This document shows positions 41,302 to 51,835 of a stretch of DNA of 64,000 nucleotides, piece after piece; the first letter of the stretch is position 1, and every line of letters starts with the position of its first letter. The stretch lies in the NCBI GenBank assembly GCA_900604495.1, contig UWOR01000008.1, positions 85,266 through 149,265 of the forward strand, given 5' to 3'. Both the position numbers and the translations under genes were made by a program. The notes under the pieces are model-generated. The model did not search any database, was not told where the DNA came from, and worked only from the letters and a program-made list of their open reading frames with translations. Origin of the DNA: Desulfovibrio sp. Marseille-P6017. GTDB lineage: Bacteria > Bacillota_A > Clostridia > Peptostreptococcales > Peptostreptococcaceae.

Positions 41302-41329
41302 TTTTATTTCATTTATCATATCTTGTCAA
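41301..41329 (-). promoter_or_regulatory. SigmaA promoter of the Fur-controlled operon
   Basis: TTGACA (41324-41329), 17-base spacer, TAAAAT (41301-41306) on the minus strand. Confidence 0.82.
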
Positions 41330-41437
41330 TAAATTATAGGTTTATTACTCTTTTTACCTTATTTCTTCTTTATGTTATATATCTAATTTATAAACTTTTA
41401 AACAATATATATATTCATATTAATGATAAAAAGTAAT

Positions 41438-41475
41438 AAAAAAGAACTCTATTATAAATTAGAGTCCTTTTACTT
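41438..41475 (-). terminator. Terminator of the histidine kinase gene
   Basis: GAACTCTA (41444-41451) pairs with TAGAGTCC (41460-41467) with a wobble; TTTTTTATTAC follows on the minus strand. Confidence 0.8.
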
Positions 41476-41484
41476 TATTTAAAT

Positions 41485-43443
41485 TTATCCTAACAATTCA
41501 TATATATCAGATAATTCTTGTTCTACTTTATTTGTATTTACATCATAATTTTCTAATCCTAAATCCTCTAATCTTTGATTAGGTAATACTATCTTAAACT
41601 CGCTTCCCTTATTAATATCACTATCTATATATAGATTCCCATTGTGAGTATCAACGATAGATCTTACAACGCTTAGACCAACTCCAATTCCTTCATTAAT
41701 TCTAGTAAATGATTTATCAATTTGAACAAATCTATTAAATATAATTTCTTGGTCTTTCTTAGAAATTCCTATCCCCTCATCTTTAATATAAATTTCAACC
41801 CAGTCATCATTTACAAATACATTAACAAATATTCTTGTATTTTCACTAGAAAATTTTATTGCATTTGATAATAAGTTAAGTATCATTCTTTCAATCATTG
41901 AAGCATCACATTTTACAATAACATCTTCTTCATTTGTATCAAATTCTATATTTATATATTTTAATAAAGCATAATCTATAATAGATACTATATTATAGTT
42001 TTTAAATTTATAATTCAGAATTCCTACATCACCACTTGATAAATCCATAATATTATCTATTAGTCTCATCATCCTATTACAATTTGTACTTAATGTCTTA
42101 TTATATTTATTGTAAATTCTTCTAAAGTCTTCTTCTTTTTTATCTACAAATCTATCTAATAATTGAGTTGTAGAATAAAATAAGTTTAATGGAGTTTTTA
42201 ATTCATGAGATATGTTAGCAATAAAATTACTTCTTTCTTTGTCATAAACTCTCCGTTTTTCTACCTCTATCTCCATCTTAATTTCTTCAGATATATCAAT
42301 ATATGTCACTGAAATTTCAGTTTTATCTTCACTTGGATGCATTAATTGAATCCAGCAATCAACAACTTTATTAGTTGATGAACTATTTATAATTCCTCTC
42401 CATACACCATTTTCATATAACTTATTAATTATTTCTTCTGATTTATTACCTAAGTTAAACTCATTTTTTGAAATCTCCTCAATTTTATTTAAATCTGAAG
42501 TATTGTGCTTCATTAAGTAGTAGTCCATTACTCTTTTATTCGCATATAATAAATCAAATTCTTCACTATATATTAACATGCCACTATATTTATTATTATT
42601 AACTAAATTGTAAAAAGCACTTAGCTTTTCATTTAATATGTTAGTTTTATTTATACGAATATATAACTCAATTAACGCTCCCATAATAACTATTAAATAT
42701 GTAATATATATTAACATTACTGAAACCAACTTATAAATAAACGTTACTCTATTTAATGCAAATATTGCAAATATTGCTTTTATAGATAATATAAATATGC
42801 TTGAACTTAAAACTGAATATATATACTCTTTTTCTTTCATACCTCTAATAAATAATCTAAGAGAAGACATAACATAAACAGTAGCTAAAAATGTGTTATA
42901 TAATATAAAATAAAGTGAAGCATTCTTATTAAAATTGAATATATTCGATTTCATTTCAATAATACCAAGTACATAAGTATATGCCATAACAAATACTATA
43001 GACTTTATTTTATTTCCAACAATCATACTTTTTAATTTATTATTTTTAGATAAAGCTATACAAAGAATTAAAACTCTAAGTATAGATGTAGATACAGTTA
43101 TGTATATAGGGATAGTCAATTCATTATTATAAAAAGTAAGATAATCAATTTGTTCTAATAATATATCTATTGATAATCCTAAATACATTAATGAAATAAT
43201 AAATATGCTATCTTTTTTAACTCTATTGTAACTAATTAAGCAACTTATGAAGCCTAATATAGAAATTATAAAACTAAATAACTTTATAAATCCTAATGTC
43301 GCCTCTAAATATCCCACATCTATTTTAAAACTAAGAAATGTATTTATAGCAACAACTATAGACAAAATAATTAGGGTAAGTGCTATATATATATTTTTTT
43401 TATTTTGTCTTTTATCCGAGTAGTCTTTTTCTATTATATTCAT
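41485..43443 (-). CDS. Membrane sensor histidine kinase with PAS domain (orphan)
   Basis: A 652-residue kinase: about seven to eight membrane segments in the first ~275 residues, a PAS-like region (about 285-400), a short coiled coil, HisKA with the phosphorylated His in ANISHELKTPL, and an ATPase domain with LLSNAIKF, DEGIGI and VGLSVVR. The ATG at 43443 follows GGGGGA; a longer start at 43467 lacks a site. No response regulator is adjacent, so its partner is elsewhere. The two broken kinases at 49-51.6 and 54-57 kb share the SHE(F/L)(R/K)TP and late sequence style. Confidence 0.9.
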   Translation of the reverse strand: MNIIEKDYSDKRQNKKNIYIALTLIILSIVVAINTFLSFKIDVGYLEATLGFIKLFSFIISILGFISCLISYNRVKKDSIFIISLMYLGLSIDILLEQIDYLTFYNNELTIPIYITVSTSILRVLILCIALSKNNKLKSMIVGNKIKSIVFVMAYTYVLGIIEMKSNIFNFNKNASLYFILYNTFLATVYVMSSLRLFIRGMKEKEYIYSVLSSSIFILSIKAIFAIFALNRVTFIYKLVSVMLIYITYLIVIMGALIELYIRINKTNILNEKLSAFYNLVNNNKYSGMLIYSEEFDLLYANKRVMDYYLMKHNTSDLNKIEEISKNEFNLGNKSEEIINKLYENGVWRGIINSSSTNKVVDCWIQLMHPSEDKTEISVTYIDISEEIKMEIEVEKRRVYDKERSNFIANISHELKTPLNLFYSTTQLLDRFVDKKEEDFRRIYNKYNKTLSTNCNRMMRLIDNIMDLSSGDVGILNYKFKNYNIVSIIDYALLKYINIEFDTNEEDVIVKCDASMIERMILNLLSNAIKFSSENTRIFVNVFVNDDWVEIYIKDEGIGISKKDQEIIFNRFVQIDKSFTRINEGIGVGLSVVRSIVDTHNGNLYIDSDINKGSEFKIVLPNQRLEDLGLENYDVNTNKVEQELSDIYELLG

Positions 43444-43560
43444 AGTAATTCCCCCTATTTTAGCCATTTTACCATATATGAATATTACTTTTTTGTCAAA
43501 ATTTGTTACTACGTAAAATTAATTTCTTAATTTTTGCGCTTAAAATTTATTTTATTTACT

Positions 43561-44316
43561 TTAATGTATTATGTTAAGTATTTTTTGTAATTCTTCTACT
43601 CTTATTTGACCAGGAGCTGATGCTACTTTTATAGATCCAAATGTAAGTGAAGATCCAAATATTTCTCCTGTTAAGCGACTTACTAGACCTAATTTCCCCA
43701 TGGCCATTGTTATAATAGGTGTTTTTGAATATTCTCTTACCATCTCTTCTGTTGCTGTTAATAAAGTTATTACATCTTTTGAATTTTGTGGCATAACTGC
43801 TATCTTTGGTAAATCAGCACCTAAATCTTGCATTTTGCAAAGTCTACTAATTATTTCATTTTTTTCTGGTGTATTATAAAATTCATGATTTGATATTACT
43901 GTTTTTACGTTATTGATATGTGCAAACTTAGATATATCTTTTACAACTTCATCCCCTACTAATAATTCTACATCTATTAAATCTACCATTTTTGTTTCAA
44001 TTATTTCTTTATTAAGTTTTTTATAATATTCTAAAAATATTTCTTTTTCCCCACCTTCTCTTTTACTTCTAAATGTAAATAATATTGGCAGATCATCTAA
44101 TATACTTCTAAGTACTTTTAATATATTTTTAACCTTATTTAAATTTTCTACATTTTCATAATAGTCAACTCGCCACTCTACTAAATCTAATTTAAAGTTT
44201 TTTAAATTATTTGCATCTTGTATTATTTCTTCATCAGTTTTACTAACTAAAGGTACACATATTTTAGGTATTCCTTGTCCTATTTCCAAATTTCTTACTT
44301 TTACTATTTTTCTCAT
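43561..44316 (-). CDS. aroD: 3-dehydroquinate dehydratase, type I
   Basis: A 251-residue enzyme of the shikimate pathway that dehydrates 3-dehydroquinate through a Schiff base. The lysine is in LPKIAVMP; EWRVDYY (early), ISNHEF (catalytic His) and the C-terminal SAPGQ loop are family motifs. It stands alone here, away from other aro genes. Confidence 0.95.
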   Translation of the reverse strand: MRKIVKVRNLEIGQGIPKICVPLVSKTDEEIIQDANNLKNFKLDLVEWRVDYYENVENLNKVKNILKVLRSILDDLPILFTFRSKREGGEKEIFLEYYKKLNKEIIETKMVDLIDVELLVGDEVVKDISKFAHINNVKTVISNHEFYNTPEKNEIISRLCKMQDLGADLPKIAVMPQNSKDVITLLTATEEMVREYSKTPIITMAMGKLGLVSRLTGEIFGSSLTFGSIKVASAPGQIRVEELQKILNIIH

Positions 44317-44401
44317 ATATCTTACTCCTAATAATTTTATAATTTATATTATATAGTAGTTTATTCTATTTATAATTTTAAATTATAATAATTTTAAATA
44401 A

Positions 44402-44433
44402 AAAAGCACTATCAAACTTAATTGATAGTACTT
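44402..44433 (-). terminator. Terminator of the carD-like gene
   Basis: AGCACTATCAA pairs with TTGATAGTACT (44405-44432) with a wobble; a T run follows on the minus strand. Confidence 0.85.
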
Positions 44434-44438
44434 TCTTG

Positions 44439-44936
44439 CTAGTTTATTTTATTTTGAATATATCTCTCCACTTCTTCTTTTGGTATTCCTAACACCATAG
44501 AGAACTCTTCATCAAGTAAATTCTTAGCTATTTTCATAAACTTTTCATCTATTTGATTAAGTTTTTTTCCATTTTTCATTAAGTTATTCTTTTTATTATC
44601 AATACTTGCCATTATATTTAATAGATCTATACATTCATAAGATTTTAATAATTTTTTGTAATGATCTTCTAATGCTCTAGCATTTTTCATATCATGTTCA
44701 AAGTTATCTATTAAAGATACTTTACTAATCGAATTTTGAATTTCTTCGTATGTTATGATAGCCCTCATAAATGCTTTTGTATCAATAGGTACAAATACCT
44801 TTCCATTTCCATGCATCGGAGCTAATATATAGTATTTTTTACTTTTATTAACCCCCGGAATATTAAGTTCGCTTATTTCTTCTATTTTACATACTCCTTC
44901 ATTGCTATAAACAACAAGTTCTCCAATTTTATACAT
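44439..44936 (-). CDS. CarD-family transcriptional regulator
   Basis: A 165-residue protein with an N-terminal CarD/TRCF RNA-polymerase-interacting domain (FKIGELVVYSNEGV-type start, PMHGNGKVFVPID) and a helical C-terminal half. CarD proteins bind the RNA polymerase beta subunit and stabilise promoter open complexes. The precise regulon is unknown. A cold-shock gene lies upstream on the same strand. Confidence 0.9.
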   Translation of the reverse strand: MYKIGELVVYSNEGVCKIEEISELNIPGVNKSKKYYILAPMHGNGKVFVPIDTKAFMRAIITYEEIQNSISKVSLIDNFEHDMKNARALEDHYKKLLKSYECIDLLNIMASIDNKKNNLMKNGKKLNQIDEKFMKIAKNLLDEEFSMVLGIPKEEVERYIQNKIN

Positions 44937-44973
44937 ACTTAATATCTCCTTTTAATTTTATTATAAATATAAA

Positions 44974-44997
44974 AAAAGATCCAATTAAGGATCTTTC
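44974..44997 (-). terminator. Terminator of the cold-shock gene
   Basis: AAAGATCC (44975-44982) pairs with GGATCTTT (44989-44996), 6-base loop, T run on the minus strand. Confidence 0.85.
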
Positions 44998-45014
44998 CGA
45001 AACAATATATATCA

Positions 45015-45215
45015 TTATAATATAGTTATGTTTTCTGCTTGAGGACCTCTAGCACCTTTAACTATATTAAAGCTTACTTTTTGACCTTCTTCTAATGTTT
45101 TGTATCCATCACATTGTATAGCTGAGAAATGTGCAAAAACATCTTCTCCACCATCTACTGATATAAATCCAAAACCTTTTTCACTATTAAACCATTTTAC
45201 TACACCGTTATTCAT
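45015..45215 (-). CDS. Cold-shock protein (CspA family)
   Basis: A 66-residue OB-fold RNA chaperone. RNP1 (KGFGFISV) and RNP2 (DVFAHFSAI) motifs are intact and the length is normal. It binds single-stranded RNA/DNA to prevent secondary structure. Confidence 0.96.
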   Translation of the reverse strand: MNNGVVKWFNSEKGFGFISVDGGEDVFAHFSAIQCDGYKTLEEGQKVSFNIVKGARGPQAENITIL

Positions 45216-45349
45216 ATAACTTCTCCTATCAAAACCTATCTTAAGGTTTTTCTTTTTTTATGGTACTACAATATATATTGTAACACACATTAATATAAAT
45301 AGATACATTTATTAATTTATATACTTTATTTGCTTGTTATAGCAAAATT

Positions 45350-46335
45350 TTAATACTTCTCAAAAACACCTTTTAAATATTCATATGAATTACTTTTTTC
45401 TAATGCTAATGAAAGTAATATTCGAGCTTTTAATGGTGTCAGTGTATAAGATGGTATAGTTCTATATTCTCTATCTATGCTATCCCTATCTACACTACCA
45501 CTTGTAGCAATAGATGACCTTACAACTGCTATAGAGTTTTTAGTCATTTCTTTGATCTTACTTTTCCACCTTTTGCTTATCATACCACTACCTGATCCAG
45601 CTATAACAATTCCTTTATAATCGTGATTTATATAATAATCAAAAATATCAGAATCTAAATTAACATCAAAATACACTATACCTACTTTAGGTAATGAATT
45701 AATATTAGCAATATTAAATTCACTATTTATCGTATGAGGTTTTAATGATTTATTTATAAAGTTTATAATGTTATCATGTATATATCCACAGCATCCAAAT
45801 TCTTTTCCAGCAAATGCTTGTGGCCTAAATGTATCAATCTTTTGTACATCTCTAGCGCTTATAATATAATCTGCAAAAACTACTAAAACACCTTTTCCTA
45901 TTGAAGCCTCATCAGATGCTACTAATATTGCATCATATAAATTGTTAGGGCCATCTGCACTATTTGATGTTGCAGGTCTCATTGCTCCCGTAATAACTAC
46001 AGGTTTACTTGTTTTTACTACTAAATTTAAAAAAATGCACTTTCTTCTAATATGTCCGTACCTTGTGTTATAACAAATCCATCTATATTATCTAATTTAG
46101 ATAACTCATTTATTCGCTTTGCTAAAATTAATAATTTATCTATAGACATATCCTCACTTGCTATATTAAATATCTGCTCTCCATTAACTTTAGTAATATC
46201 ATCTATTCCTTTTATACTTTTAATAAGACTCTTTACCTTAAATACCCCATTTGTATATCCTAAAGTTTTTCCTTCATCACCTTGTGCTGATATAGTTCCT
46301 CCTGTAGCTAAAATATAAATCTGTTTTTTATTCAT
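45350..46335 (-). pseudogene. ansB: L-asparaginase, frameshifted at an A7/T7 tract
   Basis: The N-terminal part (46335-46027) has the first catalytic threonine in ATGGTIS and the second in TQGTD; it stops after EESAFF. The rest (from GAMRPATS through GSGSGM) continues in another frame to 45350. Adding one base to the run at 46029-46035 joins them into one asparaginase of about 330 residues. The start ATG at 46335 follows GGAGGC. It would hydrolyse asparagine to aspartate. It is either a pseudogene, phase-variable, or a homopolymer base-call error. Confidence 0.88.
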
Positions 46336-46412
46336 ATCTGCCTCCACAACATATTAATTTGTTTTATATTATTTTGTGGCATTAATTTATTATTAAACAT
46401 ATTTTATTTACA

Positions 46413-46458
46413 AAAATAGAGCTTAATCTAAAAAGTTAAATAGATTAAGCCCTATTTT
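46413..46458 (-). terminator. Terminator of the small membrane-protein gene
   Basis: Long arms (46413-46430, 46441-46458) pair with one bulge; T-rich on the minus strand. Confidence 0.8.
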
Positions 46459-46492
46459 ATGTAAATATTATACTTATTAATAGTACCTTTTA

Positions 46493-46873
46493 TTATAATT
46501 CTGATTGTGTATCATCGTCAGAATCTGTAAATACGATTTCTTCTGTTATATTATTATTGTCTACAGATATTATTTCTTCTTGTATTTCTTTATTACTTAT
46601 TTTTACTTCACTTGCTATATAGTTTAATTTTTTTATAGTATATCCTATCGCCCATATAGCTATTGAATAGAACATATACGGTACAGAACCACCTACTACA
46701 TAACTTATTACACTTGCTAATTCATCACTTATTACAAGTCCTTGAGATACAAGACTTGATATGTATGTGTATGAGTTATAAAGTGTAAATATTGTGTAAA
46801 TACCTAAAAGAACAGATATTACATATAAAATTAAAACTACTGAACTATTACCTTTTTTGTTACTTTTTTTCAT
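46493..46873 (-). CDS. Small membrane protein of unknown function
   Basis: A 126-residue protein with two hydrophobic segments (about 12-32 and 58-80) and an acidic C-terminal tail (TDSDDDTQSEL). I do not recognise it. It has its own promoter region and terminator and no obvious operon partner. Confidence 0.7.
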   Translation of the reverse strand: MKKSNKKGNSSVVLILYVISVLLGIYTIFTLYNSYTYISSLVSQGLVISDELASVISYVVGGSVPYMFYSIAIWAIGYTIKKLNYIASEVKISNKEIQEEIISVDNNNITEEIVFTDSDDDTQSEL

Positions 46874-47079
46874 AATTAATATTACTCCCTCTTAATTAAT
46901 TTTTACTAACGAAATCTGTAAGACTTCTTTCATTATTTCACAAATACTATTATAATTCATTATCCTTAATTTAACCTTAAGTTATATATTATTTTTAAAA
47001 TATTATACTAATAGAATTAATTTTCTAAAATAAATTTCTTAATATAATCATTATTACTTGATTTTATTATTCATCTTAC

Positions 47080-48513
47080 TTAATTAGATTTATCACTTGA
47101 TTTTATTATAGTATACGTCTGGTCTATTTTTTCCATAGTATCAGTTCTATATGTGCTTATAGATAAGCTTTCATCATCTATACTCACAGTAGAAAATGTT
47201 GGAACATTTTCTTGCCATCTATATGCTATATATGATTGTTTTCTCGATACATTTGGATAATACTTACTACCTGATGCTGAATTAGAAGTCATATATAATA
47301 TTCCATTTGGATTTACTTCTTGCTCTGAATAGTACTTAAACTTATCATCACTTATATATGTATTACTTTTCAATTCTCCATCTTTTAATATTTTAGATCT
47401 TGAGTAAGCATGATCATGCCCTGTAAATACAACATCTATCTTATGACATTCAAGTATAGGCACTAATTCGTCTCTTAAATTTACTATACTCGGCTCATTA
47501 GAATGTATTCCCGAACCATATATATCTTGATGTACAACTACTATTCTCCACTTTGCATCTTTATTATCATTTAATACTTCTTCTAAAAATTGTTCATGCT
47601 CTTCTACATTTGTATTATTAGTATTTAACATTAAAAATATAGAATTACCATATCTAAAATAATAGTCTCCTCCACCAGCTGTTGAACCTAAACTACTTGT
47701 GTTTGGATTATTAAAATGATAAGAATAATTGCCACTTATTGCATCATGATTTCCTAAAGATGTAGCAATCGGTAATGACTTTAATATAGTGGGACTTAAA
47801 AACCCTGAATATTCTATTTCATTTCCTGTATAATTTAAAGATGCTTCTCTATCAACCTTTTTATTCCTACTTTGTATTTGATCACCAACTGAAAGTATAA
47901 AACTAGCATTTGGTGATTTTTGTAAAGCTTTATTTAAAGTATTATTCCAGTTAAATGTATCATTTCTAGTTGCTTTATCTTGACCCTGTTCTTCAAATTC
48001 ACCTGAAGAAATATTTCTTAATGAAGCCCCAATTTGTGGATCTCCTACCAATATAAATCTAAACTTATCTACTGATTGTGTTTTATAAATTATAGGATCA
48101 CTCCATTTCCCATCTGTACCATAACTATAATAGTATGTAGAATTCTTCTCTAAATTAGTAATTGTTACTTTATTAGATTTATATCCTGTGACTGCTCTTG
48201 ATTGACTTCCTCTAAACTCTTTTGCATTACTCATATCAGAACTCTTACTTATTCTTACTTTAGGTGATGATTCTTTTTCTAATGAATACCATGCAAAGTT
48301 TAATTCTGATTCATTCTTACCTGGTGTAAGTGATAATTGAGTCCAATCATATTTTATTGTTTCCCATTGTTCACACCATTGTTGCCATCTATCATTTGTC
48401 TTATCAGCTTCAGTCCAGTTAACATCATCTGATGCGAATACATATAAATTTGTTAATACTACAGCTAAGGCTATCATAAATATAGTTATAAAGTTCTTTT
48501 TTCTTAAAAACAT
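47080..48513 (-). CDS. Secreted purple acid phosphatase-like metallophosphoesterase
   Basis: A 477-residue protein with a signal peptide (hydrophobic 8-25, likely cut after VFA). An N-terminal fibronectin-like purple-acid-phosphatase domain (about 30-130) and a calcineurin-type phosphoesterase domain follow. Metal motifs are GDPQIG, GDQ, GNHD, VVHQD and FTGHDH. The ATG at 48513 follows GGAGG. It should cleave phosphate esters outside the cell. The extreme 3' end is followed by a near copy of its last codons (47056-47070). Confidence 0.9.
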   Translation of the reverse strand: MFLRKKNFITIFMIALAVVLTNLYVFASDDVNWTEADKTNDRWQQWCEQWETIKYDWTQLSLTPGKNESELNFAWYSLEKESSPKVRISKSSDMSNAKEFRGSQSRAVTGYKSNKVTITNLEKNSTYYYSYGTDGKWSDPIIYKTQSVDKFRFILVGDPQIGASLRNISSGEFEEQGQDKATRNDTFNWNNTLNKALQKSPNASFILSVGDQIQSRNKKVDREASLNYTGNEIEYSGFLSPTILKSLPIATSLGNHDAISGNYSYHFNNPNTSSLGSTAGGGDYYFRYGNSIFLMLNTNNTNVEEHEQFLEEVLNDNKDAKWRIVVVHQDIYGSGIHSNEPSIVNLRDELVPILECHKIDVVFTGHDHAYSRSKILKDGELKSNTYISDDKFKYYSEQEVNPNGILYMTSNSASGSKYYPNVSRKQSYIAYRWQENVPTFSTVSIDDESLSISTYRTDTMEKIDQTYTIIKSSDKSN

Positions 48514-48745
48514 GCTAAAAACCTCCATTTTCCACTGCTATGCATGAATCTTCATAGATATATTAGCATTTGTTTATTTAAGCTTATTTTTAACAAACTT
48601 TATATAAGCCTATTCATTATTTATTCATTATTAAAAATTATATTTTATACTATCTAATTCAATGAATTTCAAAATTATTAGTAACATTTATACTTAAAAG
48701 TTATATTTTAATTAGTGAGATATAATAACCAAGGTTGGTGATGAT

Positions 48746-49195
48746 ATGGATCTTGATACTAGTAAACTTGAAGTTAATTTTATGCCTCCTGCCACACTAT
48801 ATACTCCAATAAATGGTAGAATGTATACGCTTACACATTCTGATACTACAGCAATGAGGTTTTTAGATGTTGGAATTGATTATAATTATTCAGCTATAAG
48901 TCAAGAACTTCGAGATGAATTATTAGGTAAATGGTGCTTATTAAACAATAATTCTTATATGTTATTTTTTTATGCTTTTATTGGAAATTTAGATTTTCAA
49001 TCCGCTTCAAAAAAATATGATATTTTTAAATATCATATTCCTTCAGCTCTTGAGTATATTTTTTATGGTGATAGATATTTATTAAATCAATATAAAGAGC
49101 TTAAAAATACTCCTATCTATATAAAATTTGATTCCACTTTTCCTATGTTCAATAACTATGAATATTATGGTTTTATACATGATTATATGCTGTAG
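48746..49195 (+). CDS. Bacterial Staygreen (SGR-like) protein
   Basis: A 149-residue protein resembling the bacterial branch of the Staygreen family. Diagnostic segments are RMYTLTHSDTTA, FLDVGIDYNY, RDELLGKW and EYIFYGDRYLL. Plant SGR removes Mg from chlorophyll a; bacterial homologs can dechelate chlorophyll in vitro, but their natural role is unclear because many hosts lack chlorophyll. It is a single plus-strand gene between a phosphoesterase and a broken kinase. A role on porphyrins or metals is inference. Confidence 0.8.
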   Translation: MDLDTSKLEVNFMPPATLYTPINGRMYTLTHSDTTAMRFLDVGIDYNYSAISQELRDELLGKWCLLNNNSYMLFFYAFIGNLDFQSASKKYDIFKYHIPSALEYIFYGDRYLLNQYKELKNTPIYIKFDSTFPMFNNYEYYGFIHDYML

Positions 49196-49212
49196 TTTTT
49201 TACTACAGCATA
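49186..49212 (+). terminator. Hairpin at the end of the Staygreen gene
   Basis: TATGCTGTAG (49186-49195) pairs with CTACAGCATA (49203-49212); the stop codon is in the stem. It has only a weak T tract. Confidence 0.5.
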
Positions 49213-49242
49213 TAATATAATTCACTTATTCCCTTATATATC

Positions 49243-51651
49243 TTACATTGACATACTATATATATCAGAAAACTCTATCTCACATCTTTCTACATGTTTA
49301 TACTTTCTATCAGCATCATAATCACTACATGTGCTTTTTTCTACCCTAATAGGAATGCTAAATGTAAACTCTGATCCTTTATTTACTTTACTATTTACAC
49401 TTACCTTACCACCGTGCATCTCTACTAAATTTTTAACTAGTGATAATCCAATACCACTACCTTCACATTTCCTATTAAAAGATCCATTTACTTGTCCGAA
49501 TCTATCAAATATAATATCTAATTTATCTTTTGGTATACCCACTCCACTGTCTTTTATAGAAACTAATATTTCATCCTCATTATAATTAATTTTAACTTCT
49601 ATATCTCCATATTCTGGTGTATACTTTATTGCATTAGATAAAATATTTAACATTATCCTTTCTATTTTATCTGGATCACAATATGTAATTACTTCTTCAA
49701 TGTCTGTATCAAATACAAGATTTATTTTGTTATTTTTCGTATATCCAGCTACAGATAGAGTTATATCTTCAATAATACTTATAATATTTTGATTACAACA
49801 TCTAAGTTCATACATTCCTATATCCATTTTGCTTATGTCTATTAAATTGTTTACTAGTCTTAATAATCTATACGAATTTTGCCTTATATAATTTGTATGT
49901 TTTTTTAAGCTATCTATACTTATACTACCTTTTTCTATATTTTTATTAATTACTTGCATAGTACCTAGTATAATATTTATTGGAGTTCTAAATTCATGAG
50001 ATATATTTGAAAAAAATTCATTTTTTATAATTTCTAACTTAACAGTTTCCTCTAATACTTTTTTTCTTTTTCTATTTCTAACTTTTTAGTAATATCTCTT
50101 GCGGTTGTTATATATACATCATCTTCATATATATACTCACTACTCCATTCAAGATAAATATAATTGCCATTTTTATGTCTAAATCTTATAATATTTCTCG
50201 TAATACCTTTATCGATATTTTCTAATTTATTCTTACCTGCAAACTTTTGCAACTCTTCTTCATGAATAATATTTGTAATTGGCATGGATAATAACTCTTT
50301 TTCTGTCCATCCTAAAACATTGCACCAATTAGGACTAATTCTTTTCAAATATTCATCTCTTCCTACTATAGCTACTAAATCAACGGATACATTTAAATAT
50401 TTTTCTAGCTCTCTTTCTGTATATCTTCGCTTTTTATTTTCAATTGATACTTCATATGAAAGTCTAATATTTTGAATTATCATGGCTATTTTATTACATA
50501 TATGCTTCATATATTCATCGCTATTAAATTTAGGCTTATTTCCTTTACTATAACTTAATCCTATTATCCCTATGAATTCATCATATAATTCTATTGCATA
50601 ATTTCCAGAATAATCTATATCATCCAATCTATTATAATTAACAGTAGATGTATTATTTATTTTTTCTTTTTTAATTATTTTGTTAAAATAACTTCTATAC
50701 TTATCTGAATACACTTCAGATTTACTAAAAGGTATGAAGTCTATATTTTTAAGATATATATTAGATTTTTTTAACTTTATAATAGGTATCAACCCTTCTC
50801 TTTCTTCATTATATAATAATATAGAAATTCCATCCGCTATAGTGTAGTTCAATATATGTTCTCCAATTTCACTTAATATTTTATTTAAATTATTATTATA
50901 ATCTACATTGCTATAATCAATACTATGTTTATTTGTAAGTGAATTATAGTTTTTATACAACTCTTCTGACAAAGTTTTTGGTAAATTAATATTTTGAGTT
51001 GTAGCTATAATATACTTCTCAAATCCGTTTTCATCGTATATTGGACACTTATAACTTTCATACCAGTTTTCAGTATCCTCAAACTCTAATTTTTCATTAA
51101 GTATTTTAGGGCTTTTATTCTTAAATATTTCTTTATTATTTTTATCAAGTTCTTTACATATATTGTATTTCCAGTAATCATTACTATAAGATCCTATAAT
51201 ATCATCTTTTTTTTTATTTAGCATATCACTAAAAGCCTTATTTACATATAAATACTTCCCTTTCGGATTTACAATAAATGTTCCTATATTAATATTATCT
51301 AAAAGGTCTTCTAATATTTCTATTGTATACGGCCTTGAATTTATTTCTTTACCTATAATAAAAATATTTTTTTCATCATTAAAATTTTCTATACTTATTT
51401 TTGAATTAATTTTGATAGTATCTTTTGATTTAGAATAAAATTCTAAGATTTTATCTTTTTGGTTAGATTTTTTTACAATATTAATAATATCTTTGTTTTG
51501 TTTCTATTAATATTTCATTTATATTCAAGTTTAATATATCATACTCACTATAATTTAACCTCTTTAAAAAGCTTTCATTACAAAAAATTATTTCTCCATT
51601 CTGTTTTAATATTATTATATAATCACTAATTTTATTGTATATAGATAACAT
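49243..51651 (-). pseudogene. PAS-PAS-GAF-PAS histidine kinase, frameshifted twice
   Basis: Three open segments form one kinase of about 800 residues. A PAS region (51651-51481) changes frame near 51500. The next frame continues through PAS2 (IVNPKGKYLYVNKAF), a GAF-like domain, and PAS3 to 50052. It shifts again at a T7 run (50059-50065), after which HisKA (FFSNISHEFRTP) and ATPase (LSNAIKYT, GSGIGLSL) motifs follow. Adding one base to that run restores the frame; the first shift needs loss of one base in an A-rich tract. The ATG at 51651 follows GAGGGG. No response regulator is adjacent. Confidence 0.82.
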
Positions 51652-51719
51652 ATTATTCCCCTCTTGCTTTTTCATAACTATAAATCAATCCCACTTTATT
51701 ACATATTTTACCATAAACT

Positions 51720-51774
51720 AATCATATATGTGTATTTATTAAATTACCATAAATGCACATATGATTACTTTTTT
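51720..51774 (+). terminator. Terminator-like hairpin upstream of the poly-Asn gene
   Basis: Arms 51720-51739 and 51749-51766 are nearly complementary and a T6 run (51769-51774) follows on the plus strand. No plus-strand gene ends here, so it may be an attenuator in the leader of the gene at 51836. Confidence 0.5.
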
Positions 51775-51835
51775 AATATATAGTATATTTTTATAAGTTT
51801 TTACCTATAATAAAAGTGAATTGGAGGTGATAAAA

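Noticed and set aside
46029..46035. Programmed ribosomal frameshifting in asparaginase
   Set aside because: No stimulatory hairpin or internal Shine-Dalgarno was evident, and asparaginases are not known to use it; mutation or sequencing error is simpler.
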